Positions 43,642-51,281 of a DNA stretch of 64,000 bases are shown here, one piece after another. The stretch is from NCBI GenBank assembly GCA_021772935.1, contig JAJFLA010000005.1, positions 62,001 to 126,000 on the forward strand, read 5' to 3'. This DNA comes from Gammaproteobacteria bacterium. Its GTDB lineage: Bacteria; Pseudomonadota; Gammaproteobacteria; Xanthomonadales; SZUA-36. The number at the start of each line of letters is the position of its first letter. Positions within the stretch are counted from its first letter, which is position 1. The translations under genes were made by a program, and so were the position numbers. The notes beneath the pieces were generated by a model. The model searched no databases, was not told the origin of the DNA, and was given only the letters and a program-made list of their open reading frames with translations.

Positions 43642-44839
43642 AAGCCTGTCCAAGCATTCAAAGCGCCCTGGCCGGAACACACTGCGCTGGTTAATACTGC
43701 TGTTACTATCACAAACAACGGCGATTTCGCAGGCTGCAACATTAATCGGCTTTGCAACGCTGCCAGCTGATACTTTTACACCCGGACCAAGTTCCGGACA
43801 GTTGATTGAAGCCAGCAACGAACGCCAACCACCGTTTAAAGACCAGCAGCCTGTACAGGGTTTCTCCGCCTTGCTAATCGGTGAAAACGGTTCGTATTTC
43901 GCCCTCAGCGACAATGGTTTTGGCCGCCGGGATAACTCTTTCGACTACCTTCTGAGTATTTACCAGATCGTGCCGGATTTTCGGACCGCCAACGGTGGCA
44001 CCGGAAACATCCAGGTCACTGAGATCACTCATCTCAGCGATCCTCAGCATCACCTGCCATACCCTGTTATCCACAAAGCAAGTCGTCAGCTGACCGGCGC
44101 GGATCTTGATCCTGAATCCTTCCGCAGAGCGGCTGATGGCAGTTTTTGGATTGGTGAAGAGTTCAATCCGTCATTACTGCACCTGAATACAAAAGGCACT
44201 CTGCTGGCACCCCCTTTCAAGCTGGATGGTCTGGCTTCTGTGGACAACCCATCCGACGAGCCGGCTACCCTGCCCCGCTCACGCGGTTTTGAGGGAATGG
44301 CAATCTCACCTGATGGCAAATGGCTCTACCCCATGCTGGAAGGCGGCTTGAAGGATACAGAAGCCGGTCTTAATATTTATACATTTGATCTGGAGCAACA
44401 AGTCTTCTTCAACAACCATGCCAACCAGCCCAGCTACCGTTACCGCCTTGATAACGGCGCTACTGCCATCGGAGATTTCACGTTGTATTCAAAAACCCAG
44501 GGCCTGGTTATTGAACGTGATTCGAAGCAAGGTGAAAATGCGCTTATCAAGAAGATTTACAAGGTTGATTTTAAACAGTTGGACGCAGACGGTTTTTTGA
44601 TCAAGACCTTGCTTGTCGACCTGCTGGAGATCAAAGACCCACATGACCTGAACCGGGACGGCGAGTCACAATTTTCGTTCCCGTTTTGGACCATAGAAGG
44701 CCTGGTCGTTCTGAACCGTACAACCGTGGGAATCGTGAATGACAACAACTACCCCTTTGGCCAGGCACGCGATAACAGCAATACCCAGCCGGATAACAAT
44801 GAATTTATTCTACTGGAGATAACACCATTATGGGATTAA
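43628..44839 (+). CDS. Esterase-like (phytase-related) exported protein
   Basis: About 403 residues. It matches the esterase-like activity of phytase domain: PVQGFSALLIGENGSYFALSDNGFG, GADLDPESFRRAADGSFWIGEEFNPSLLHL, SRGFEGMAISPDGKWLYPMLEGG and VGIVNDNNYPFGQARDNS. This is a predicted calcium-binding beta-propeller. An N-terminal signal peptide (RNTLRWLILLLLSQTTAISQAA) indicates export. The open frame extends upstream into the EncFtn gene, but the first ATG upstream would precede the signal by over 25 residues. I propose a TTG at 43628, overlapping the EncFtn end by 14 bp; this is uncertain. Substrate unknown. Confidence 0.78.
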   Translation: MRTAKSLSKHSKRPGRNTLRWLILLLLSQTTAISQAATLIGFATLPADTFTPGPSSGQLIEASNERQPPFKDQQPVQGFSALLIGENGSYFALSDNGFGRRDNSFDYLLSIYQIVPDFRTANGGTGNIQVTEITHLSDPQHHLPYPVIHKASRQLTGADLDPESFRRAADGSFWIGEEFNPSLLHLNTKGTLLAPPFKLDGLASVDNPSDEPATLPRSRGFEGMAISPDGKWLYPMLEGGLKDTEAGLNIYTFDLEQQVFFNNHANQPSYRYRLDNGATAIGDFTLYSKTQGLVIERDSKQGENALIKKIYKVDFKQLDADGFLIKTLLVDLLEIKDPHDLNRDGESQFSFPFWTIEGLVVLNRTTVGIVNDNNYPFGQARDNSNTQPDNNEFILLEITPLWD

Positions 44840-44946
44840 TCACAGGCTATAATGGGCAATAATTAAATAAAAAACTTATAAATATATAGTACTGGTGCAG
44901 CTTGACGAAAATTTGCACTCGGTCGACCTCTTGCAGGGGAAGGTAG

Positions 44947-45795
44947 ATGACAGCAATTAAGGAGCTTTCACGCAGCCGCGTGCATAGCGGTCAACAGATA
45001 CGTCTACAACATCAATCAGAAGTACTGAATTGTGAAATGACTTTTGGTCTGTTCCTGCCGCCACAAGCCGAGACTGGGCCAGTACCGGTTTTGTACTGGC
45101 TTTCCGGTCTCACCTGTACTGATGAAAATTTCGCCCTCAAAGCCGGCGCGCAACGTATGGCAGCACAGCTCGGCCTCGCCATTGTATGCCCGGATACCAG
45201 CCCCCGGGGCACTGACTTGCCCGGTGAACACGAAAACTGGGATTTTGGCTCCGGTGCCGGCTTTTATGTCAACGCCACCCATGCGCCCTGGTCTGATCAC
45301 TACCACATGTATGATTACGTCAAGCAGGAGTTACCCGCGCTGATCGAAACAGAGTTTCCGGTTACGGACCAACGCAGTGTCAGTGGTCACTCCATGGGTG
45401 GTCATGGCGCTTTGATGTGTGCATTGAAAGATCCAGACCGCTACCAGTCAGCATCCGCCTTCGCACCAATTTGCCACCCCTCGGAAACGTCCTGGGGTGT
45501 CAAGGCCTTCAGTCACTACCTGGGTGACGACCGTAACGAATGGCGTGACTGGGATGCCACACAACTGGTCTGTACGGTTGAAAAACAGTTACCCATCCTG
45601 ATCGACCAGGGTCTTGAAGATGAATATCTTGGCGAGGAGCTGAAACCCGGAAGTCTGGAGCAGGCCTGTATCTGCACTCACCACCCGCTGGAGGTACGTA
45701 TGCAACATGGCTATGGCCATGGTTATTACTTCGTTACCAGCTTTATTGATGATCACCTGAGATACCATGCCAAAGCTTTGGGGTTATTGGGCTGA
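44947..45795 (+). CDS. fghA: S-formylglutathione hydrolase
   Basis: A 282-residue serine hydrolase completing glutathione-dependent formaldehyde oxidation (S-formylglutathione to formate + glutathione). The nucleophile Ser is in SGHSMGGHGALMCALKDP, the oxyanion region is LSGLTCTDENFALKAG, and GAGFYVNATHAPW and the C-terminal His in HGYGHGYYFVTSFI are conserved. GGGGAAGG precedes the ATG. No formaldehyde dehydrogenase gene is adjacent, so its usual partner must be elsewhere. Confidence 0.95.
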   Translation: MTAIKELSRSRVHSGQQIRLQHQSEVLNCEMTFGLFLPPQAETGPVPVLYWLSGLTCTDENFALKAGAQRMAAQLGLAIVCPDTSPRGTDLPGEHENWDFGSGAGFYVNATHAPWSDHYHMYDYVKQELPALIETEFPVTDQRSVSGHSMGGHGALMCALKDPDRYQSASAFAPICHPSETSWGVKAFSHYLGDDRNEWRDWDATQLVCTVEKQLPILIDQGLEDEYLGEELKPGSLEQACICTHHPLEVRMQHGYGHGYYFVTSFIDDHLRYHAKALGLLG

Positions 45796-45810
45796 CAGGC
45801 GGGTGGCTAA

Positions 45811-45918
45811 CACGGGGGTGGGAAGCTACTGCTGAGACGCGCTGTGAATACATCCTTGTACGCTCATCACCGACATCCGTGTCGGTGAAGGTCTCAGCAG
45901 TAGCTTCCCACCCCCGTG
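45811..45918. repeat. 108-bp inverted repeat with 28-bp perfect arms
   Basis: Left arm 45811-45838 (starting CACGGGGGTGGGAAGCTACT) and right arm 45891-45918 are perfect inverse copies. The 52-nt middle contains a nested hairpin TCACCGAC/GTCGGTGA and ends TGAATACATCCTTGTACGCT. It lies between the convergent fghA and thioredoxin genes. It differs from the GGGGTCAG family and looks like a small non-autonomous mobile element or a strong bidirectional terminator. Confidence 0.85.
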
Positions 45919-45991
45919 CCATGATCCGAGTGCGTCAAAATAACCACAGAATGCATAATTGTCATCCCAGGCGCTGACTTAGCCCGAAAGC

Positions 45992-46528
45992 TTACTTCTG
46001 GTTCATCCAAACCCTGGCAGCCAGACCAACTTTGGTCGAATAACCCACCGATCGGCTTACAATCTTACCGTCACCGTCAATCACAAAATAAGTAGGAAAA
46101 CCACGTACCTGCCAATCGCTGGAGGTCTGCGGATTACCCAGTAATACTGGTAAATGAACACCGGTCTGCTTGATAAACTCACGAACTTCATCAAGGTCGC
46201 TATAATCCAGCGCCACCGTCCTCGCCCAGGACAGCTTGCCACTGCTGACAAGTTCATCCAGATTATCGATGCTGTTGCGACAGTAAAAACACCACGGCGC
46301 GAAAAAGTAGACGACACCCACTTGCCCGGAAACCATTACAGAGTCCGCCTGCATGTCATCCAGCCAGGCAAGCTCCAATGGCGGTGTATGGTCATCATCC
46401 GGCAGGTCCCGTACCTGCCATAAACTGACCAGTAGAAAAGCCGTAATAATTAATACGACATCCAGCACCAACGAGCCCCAGAAATGACTCCGTAGTTTTT
46501 TCCAGCTGGATTTAAATTTTTTAATCAT
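45992..46528 (-). CDS. Membrane-anchored thioredoxin-like protein (TlpA/ScsD type)
   Basis: A 178-residue protein with one N-terminal transmembrane helix (about 19-40) and a periplasmic thioredoxin fold. The redox motif WCFYC lies in YFFAPWCFYCRNSIDNL, the cis-proline in RGFPTYFVIDGDGKIV. It should reduce or oxidise periplasmic disulfides; ScsD-like proteins have this layout. Its ATG shares one base with the stop of the alkyltransferase-like gene (TAATG), so the two are cotranscribed. Confidence 0.85.
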   Translation of the reverse strand: MIKKFKSSWKKLRSHFWGSLVLDVVLIITAFLLVSLWQVRDLPDDDHTPPLELAWLDDMQADSVMVSGQVGVVYFFAPWCFYCRNSIDNLDELVSSGKLSWARTVALDYSDLDEVREFIKQTGVHLPVLLGNPQTSSDWQVRGFPTYFVIDGDGKIVSRSVGYSTKVGLAARVWMNQK

Positions 46529-46899
46529 TAAAGATCATCACCCCACAACAGACGGTCCACCGCACCACGGTAACCAAAAAAATCAAGATCTATTTTACCG
46601 TTCAAGAAAACAACACCCTCGGCCTCAAGTTTATCTTTTTGTTTTTGCCAGGGGTTGGAATCTTCAGCAAAGGAAATTTTTCCTTGCGCGTTAATGACCC
46701 TGTGCCAAGGTAAATCCATGCTTCGCGGCGCCCGTCTGAGAGCCTGGCTAACACGACGTGCCGCCCGTGGCATGCCAGACAAACGGGCAACTTCCCCATA
46801 CGTCAGCACATGACCTGACGGTATCTCTGATACCACCTTCCAAACCTTGTGGTACCAATTTCCGTCGTCAGTTTTTCCGGCTTGTGTATCTGAGTTCAT
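46528..46899 (-). CDS. Alkyltransferase-like protein (ATL), no catalytic cysteine
   Basis: A 123-residue relative of O6-methylguanine-DNA methyltransferase. The helix-turn-helix region GHVLTYGEVARLSGMPRAARRVSQALRR includes the arginine finger. The active-site motif reads PWHRVIN, with Trp in place of the Cys of PCHRV, as in ATL proteins that bind O6-alkylguanine and hand it to nucleotide excision repair. I chose the ATG at 46899; the open frame continues upstream through a REPIN-like element and is not likely coding. No good ribosome site is visible. Overlaps the thioredoxin-like gene by one base. Confidence 0.88.
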   Translation of the reverse strand: MNSDTQAGKTDDGNWYHKVWKVVSEIPSGHVLTYGEVARLSGMPRAARRVSQALRRAPRSMDLPWHRVINAQGKISFAEDSNPWQKQKDKLEAEGVVFLNGKIDLDFFGYRGAVDRLLWGDDL

Positions 46900-46917
46900 T
46901 TTTTTGTCCGGCGTTAA

Positions 46918-46988
46918 GGGGTCAGATTCAAATGCATCGCACTTTCGTCGATAATCGCACCGGGTGACGTGCATTTGAGTCCGACCCC
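46918..46988 (-). repeat. REPIN-like element, 71 bp, inverted, next to a start codon
   Basis: Arms GGGGTCAGATTCAAATGC and GCATTTGAGTCCGACCCC; the arm mismatch shows the reverse orientation. Its left end is only 18 bp upstream of the ATL start codon, in the 169-bp divergent gap to the flavin-binding protein gene. Confidence 0.9.
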
Positions 46989-47068
46989 GGCCTGTCTGAC
47001 CCATATACATTAGCCCGTGTGACAAGGTAGCATGTCGGCCATCGCAACTTCTATACAAAGAGACCCGG

Positions 47069-47695
47069 ATGACACAAAAAGCTGACACAAAATTTGAACG
47101 CGCGCCCGACCGTGGCAATCATGACTTCAAACTCGCCTGCGATATACTCGATGCTGGCAAGATTTGTCATGTTGGATTTACACTTGACGATCAACCTTAT
47201 GTCGTACCCATGGCCTATGCGCGTATGGGTGAACAATTATTAATTCATGGTTCAATCGCCAGTCGTCTGGTTAAAAACCTGGCCTCGGGCTTACGTTGTT
47301 GCGCCACCATAACCCATTTTGACGGTCTTGTTTACGCCAGATCCAGCTTCAACTCATCAATGAATTACCGCTCGGTCATGGTTTTTGGAATTGCCCGGCC
47401 GATTACCGATGTCGACGAAAAACGACGCACTATCCAGGTGCTTGTCGATCACCTGATGCCCGGTCGCAGGGCTGATCTGAGAAAATCCACCAAAAAGGAA
47501 CTCAACGCCACCAGCGTACTGGCGTTGCCCATTGAAACATACAGCAGCAAATGCCGCACGGGACCGCCCCATGATAGTAAATCTGACCTAAATACACCGG
47601 TATGGGCGGGTGTTGTACCCTTGGAACTGAGCGTCGGAGATCCCTTGGATGCGCCCGATGTACTACCCGGCGTGATACGACCAGATTATTTGTGA
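47069..47695 (+). CDS. Pyridoxamine 5'-phosphate oxidase-like flavin-binding protein
   Basis: A 208-residue split-barrel protein of the FMN-binding Pyridox_ox_2 (NimA-like) group. ILDAGKICHVGFTLDDQPYVVPMAYARMGEQLLIHGSIASRLVKNL is the conserved barrel start, and SSMNYRSVMVFGIARPI the FMN-contact region. Relatives include 5-nitroimidazole reductases and uncharacterised flavin proteins; the substrate is unknown. Divergent from the ATL gene and probably monocistronic. Confidence 0.85.
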   Translation: MTQKADTKFERAPDRGNHDFKLACDILDAGKICHVGFTLDDQPYVVPMAYARMGEQLLIHGSIASRLVKNLASGLRCCATITHFDGLVYARSSFNSSMNYRSVMVFGIARPITDVDEKRRTIQVLVDHLMPGRRADLRKSTKKELNATSVLALPIETYSSKCRTGPPHDSKSDLNTPVWAGVVPLELSVGDPLDAPDVLPGVIRPDYL

Positions 47696-47744
47696 GCGAG
47701 CCAAGTCGGAAGTCAGACTCAAATGCGGCAAGTCAGGGGCATAA

Positions 47745-47814
47745 GGGTCAGATTCAAATACATCGTACTCACGTCAATTATCATACTGACTAACGTGCAT
47801 TTGAGTCTGACCCC
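47745..47814 (-). repeat. REPIN-like element, 70 bp, inverted
   Basis: Arms GGGTCAGATTCAAATAC and GTGCATTTGAGTCTGACCCC, reverse orientation, unique loop. A half copy (GTCAGACTCAAATGCGG) lies at 47712-47728, and further CTGACCCC and CGACC fragments follow to 47850. Confidence 0.88.
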
Positions 47815-47975
47815 GGCCAACTGGTCTGACCCCGACCAACTATCCCGACCAACCGTGGCCAGCCTGAGTGCTCGTTGCTCAATAACGAACTATGGTTCCC
47901 TTATGCTGATATTTTCACTCGTCCCGTTTATCAACAATAAGATCGGTTTGATGTTATTCAATCAGACACTGGTAT

Positions 47976-48539
47976 TCACACACTCCAACGGCGAAAACCA
48001 AGCAAACCAGTCAGGAGCAGCAAAGTTATTGCCAATAATTGTCCGAAGCGCGACAAGCTGGGTAGGCCTATCGGTGTGGCAGAAGGCGTAACTGTCGCTT
48101 CCTGACTGATAATAGAGGCTTCGGTTGCATCATCTAACTCCCCGATAATTGCGCCTGCTTCCACCCACAAGCTATACGAGTGTAGTAAATTGGTGTTAAA
48201 AAAATTGGAACCATTGGTGAAAACGCCACTGCTGCGATAGAACTGCGTTATCTGTGAACCGTCCCAGAGAAGGCCCTGATCTGGCTGGCTGGAAAAATAG
48301 CTTGCACCAATATTGCTTGCAATAGATGAATTGCTGACCTGGAAATCACCGATTATAAAGTTTGCTGGGCCCGCAAGATCAGCCGCATTTCCGGTGGTGG
48401 TAAAAGATCCACTTTCGGTACCAAAGCTCCAGTTCCAAACTATATCGGCCTGAGCGCTTTGAACGTTTGAAAGCAGAAACAGCAGCAATAACAATGTGGT
48501 GATGTTGAAGGTGTTACGGGATTTTGATTTTTTGTGCAT
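47976..48539 (-). CDS. Exported protein with IPTL-CTERM-like sorting tail
   Basis: A 187-residue protein with a signal peptide (KSRNTFNITTLLLLLFLLSNVQSAQA), a beta-rich middle (IVWNWSFGTESGSFTTTGNAADLAGPANFIIGDFQVS) and a C-terminal tripartite tail: GLPSLSRFGQ, a hydrophobic helix LLAITLLLLTGLLGF, then RRWSV. This matches the IPTL-CTERM group of protein-sorting signals in variant form. The ATG at 48539 has AAAGGA upstream; an earlier ATG adds 10 residues. The function is unknown; such proteins are thought to be processed at the cell surface. No sorting enzyme lies nearby. Confidence 0.78.
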   Translation of the reverse strand: MHKKSKSRNTFNITTLLLLLFLLSNVQSAQADIVWNWSFGTESGSFTTTGNAADLAGPANFIIGDFQVSNSSIASNIGASYFSSQPDQGLLWDGSQITQFYRSSGVFTNGSNFFNTNLLHSYSLWVEAGAIIGELDDATEASIISQEATVTPSATPIGLPSLSRFGQLLAITLLLLTGLLGFRRWSV

Positions 48540-48685
48540 GACGTGATCCTTTATTAATTGATAACTCAAATGAGCAAATATTGCTCAAAGAGTTATCGGT
48601 TTATTCTGGACTATAATCGTTTCGGGCCTGAATCTCCTCGCTGATCATAAGTTATAGTAAGGCATAAATCAAAATGGCGCTAAAC

Positions 48686-48729
48686 GGGGTCAGCCTGAAC
48701 TAAGTCAATAACTTAGTTCAGGCTGTCCC
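48686..48729. repeat. Hairpin with GGGGTCAG end supplying a stop codon
   Basis: A 15-bp perfect stem CAGCCTGAACTAAGT / ACTTAGTTCAGGCTG with a 5-nt loop, flanked by GGGGT and TCCC. The stop codon of the adjacent alpha/beta hydrolase (48718-48720) lies in its right arm. Outer bases belong to the GGGGTCAG family, the inner stem is different. Confidence 0.75.
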
Positions 48730-49614
48730 TGTTTGTCTATCAATGCCCGACCGCAATATACCAACGGCTATCCGATCAGCCGCCTCTAATTGAGGGTAAT
48801 GACCGACGTTATCCAAGGTCTCCAGATGGATGTGGGAATTATGTTCACACAACTTTTTTGCAATCGCATACACAGCAATGGGGTCCAGACGGCCCCAAAT
48901 CAGCTTGAGTGGTAAGCGTGCATGATGTAACGGCTGCAGCCAACGTCTGCCATAACGTCTGCGCTCACGCATGTAAACAGCAATTTTGGCCAGGGTTTGC
49001 CGACCGTTGTTATTTAACATCAATGACCATTGTTGACGGTAATGCTGCTCATCAAAACTACCAGGCAAGGCATAAACCTGCGGATATTGGTGCCGGAATA
49101 CACGGTAGCTGCTCAAGCGTGCAACCACTTCGCCCAACACCGGCGTGCGTAGTAGACGCTGGGTCAGTAAAGGCTGGTGCATATCCATGTAGATACCGGC
49201 ATTTAATAGAGTAAGGCTGCGCAGATGTAATGCGGTTTGGGATTCCTGCAAACGGTAAAGCAGCTCACAAGCGACACTGGCGCCCATATCGTGCGCCAAC
49301 AGGTCAAATTCGCTGATACCGAGCAATTGCAAAAGTGCTTCAACCGCATCCATTTGGCGGAGTAGGGAATAATCCCGCTCCGGTGCTTTTTCAGACAAAC
49401 CATAACCGGGGAAATCGAACACTAGTACACGAAAATGTGGTGTCAATAACGGCAGTAAGCGGTGCCAATCCCAACTGCTGGTTGGAAACCCGTGAAAACA
49501 GACCAGCCATGGACCCTTGCCCTCAACCCGGTACCAGACATGCGTGTCATCAACACTGGCAGTCCGCCCGGAGGCCATCCAGGTATGCAGTTCTTCTGTC
49601 AATTCAGTTGTCAT
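48718..49614 (-). CDS. Alpha/beta hydrolase
   Basis: A 298-residue hydrolase: WLVCFHGFPTSSWDWHRLLPLL (oxyanion region), FDFPGYGLSEKAP, nucleophile-elbow region LLAHDMGASVACELLYRL and final His in VGHYPQLEAADR. The elbow reads HDMGAS, with Asp as nucleophile, the pattern of epoxide hydrolases and haloalkane dehalogenases rather than serine esterases. Specific substrate unknown. It overlaps the trmJ end by 11 bp. Its last codon and stop fall in a hairpin repeat. Confidence 0.82.
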   Translation of the reverse strand: MTTELTEELHTWMASGRTASVDDTHVWYRVEGKGPWLVCFHGFPTSSWDWHRLLPLLTPHFRVLVFDFPGYGLSEKAPERDYSLLRQMDAVEALLQLLGISEFDLLAHDMGASVACELLYRLQESQTALHLRSLTLLNAGIYMDMHQPLLTQRLLRTPVLGEVVARLSSYRVFRHQYPQVYALPGSFDEQHYRQQWSLMLNNNGRQTLAKIAVYMRERRRYGRRWLQPLHHARLPLKLIWGRLDPIAVYAIAKKLCEHNSHIHLETLDNVGHYPQLEAADRIAVGILRSGIDRQTGTA

Positions 49615-50386
49615 GCTTTTGTGCCGTTTGTTGCGTGGCGGTCAATATGCCACGCAGAATATTAATTTCATTCTGATCAGGCCGGGCACGATTGAATAAT
49701 CTACGCATACGTGCCATCAGCCGCTTGGGCTGCTCCGGGTTCATAAACTTGATGTCCAGCAATGTCTGCTCGAGGTGAACAAAAAACATTTCCATTTGTC
49801 CGGCATCCACGGGCACCCAGTCTGAAGGCGCAATGGTGTTACCCGCGCCACCAATAACGGCCATACGCAATTCATAAGCCATGACCTGCACGGCTTGCGA
49901 GAGATTCAACGAACTATAATCCGGGTTGGTATCAACATGTACCAATTGGTGACAACGATGGATTTCATCATTGGTGAGTCCGGCTCGCTCTTGCCCGAAA
50001 ATAATCGCAATGTGTTGGCCTTCATGTTCGCTTAGTGCGCTTTTGGCTGCACTGCGAAGGTCCATTTGAGGCATGGGCAGGCTGCGCATGCGAGCACTGG
50101 TTCCCAGCACCAGTGAGCAACCATCAAGCGCTGATTCCAATGAGTCATGTAATACTGCACGTTCAAGCAGATCATCCGCACCAGAGGCCATCGCGGTCGC
50201 TTCCGCGCAGGGAAAGTTCTTCGGTGTAACCAGGTGGAGATGTTGCAGGCCCATGACTTTCATAGCCCTAGCACTTGCACCGATATTGCCCGGATGGCTG
50301 GTATTTATCAAAACAATGCGTATATGTGACAATCGTGCTGCCACCTGCGCTTCGCTTCTGGTATCCTGTGCCGCCTTCAAGTTCAT
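49604..50386 (-). CDS. trmJ: tRNA (cytidine/uridine-32-2'-O)-methyltransferase
   Basis: A 260-residue SPOUT methyltransferase that methylates the 2'-O of residue 32 in the tRNA anticodon loop using SAM. IRIVLINTSHPGNIGASARAMKVMGL is the RNA-binding N-terminus, and the knot carries IIFGQERAGLTNDEIHRC and SSLNLSQAVQVMAYELR. About 90 residues of C-terminal extension match TrmJ. Divergent from suhB with only 31 bp between them, as commonly found in gammaproteobacteria. Confidence 0.94.
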   Translation of the reverse strand: MNLKAAQDTRSEAQVAARLSHIRIVLINTSHPGNIGASARAMKVMGLQHLHLVTPKNFPCAEATAMASGADDLLERAVLHDSLESALDGCSLVLGTSARMRSLPMPQMDLRSAAKSALSEHEGQHIAIIFGQERAGLTNDEIHRCHQLVHVDTNPDYSSLNLSQAVQVMAYELRMAVIGGAGNTIAPSDWVPVDAGQMEMFFVHLEQTLLDIKFMNPEQPKRLMARMRRLFNRARPDQNEINILRGILTATQQTAQKHDN

Positions 50387-50417
50387 AGAACTAATACTCT
50401 TTCAAGGTTTTGTTGCC

Positions 50418-51215
50418 ATGGCTCATCCGACATTAAATATCGCTATTAATGCTGCCCATATTGCTGGTGACCTGATGCGTCAGGAATTCCACAATGTCGC
50501 CAGTATCCCAGTGACTCAAAAAGCACGGCATGATTATGTCACTGAAATCGACAGATCCAGCGAAAAGCAGATTGTACGTGAAATCAAGCGTTACCACCCG
50601 GACCACGCGATCCTGGGCGAGGAAGGTGGTGAACAGGGTGAGAGTGAATATGTCTGGATCATTGATCCGCTCGACGGCACCAGTAATTATCTGCATGGCA
50701 TGCCACATTTTGCCATCTCCATCGCGCTGCAAATCAAAGGCCGCACCGAACATGCGGTCGTCTATGACCCGATGCGGGACGAATTGTTTAGCGCCAGCCG
50801 TGGTGGTGGCGCACACTTGAATAACACCCGCATCCGCGTCTCATCGCGTATATCACTCGATAACGCCATACTAGCGACCGCATTCCCATTCCGCCAACGC
50901 GGCATGATGAGTGTTTATACGGGTATTTTCAGCGATGTGTACAAAAAAATCGAAGATATCCGCCGTTATGGTGCAGCATCGCTTGACCTGGCCTGGGTGG
51001 CTGCGGGACGCATGGATGCCTATTTTGAAATCGGTTTAAAACCATGGGATGTCGCAGCCGGCGCATTGCTGGTCAGGGAAGCCGGTGGTGTTGTTTCTGA
51101 TTTCGAAGGCAATGACGCCGTTGAAAAATCAGACTCGATACTGGCTGCGCCTTACAAGCTGATGACGCCTTTACGCCAGATGATTGAACCGCGTTGGGCG
51201 AAGGCAAAAAAGTAG
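50418..51215 (+). CDS. suhB: Inositol-1-monophosphatase
   Basis: A 265-residue Mg-dependent phosphatase that in E. coli also takes part in ribosomal RNA antitermination. LGEEGG, WIIDPLDGTSNYLHGMPHFAISIAL (metal-binding acids) and KPWDVAAGALLVREAGG are diagnostic. The ATG at 50418 (MAHPTLNIAINAAHIAGDL) is the family start; the longer open frame upstream is the shadow of trmJ. Confidence 0.95.
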   Translation: MAHPTLNIAINAAHIAGDLMRQEFHNVASIPVTQKARHDYVTEIDRSSEKQIVREIKRYHPDHAILGEEGGEQGESEYVWIIDPLDGTSNYLHGMPHFAISIALQIKGRTEHAVVYDPMRDELFSASRGGGAHLNNTRIRVSSRISLDNAILATAFPFRQRGMMSVYTGIFSDVYKKIEDIRRYGAASLDLAWVAAGRMDAYFEIGLKPWDVAAGALLVREAGGVVSDFEGNDAVEKSDSILAAPYKLMTPLRQMIEPRWAKAKK

Positions 51216-51281
51216 CATTAAAAACACACCTCGAAATGCAGTAGCGACCGGTTTAGTACCGGTCGAAATGCACTGAATCCA

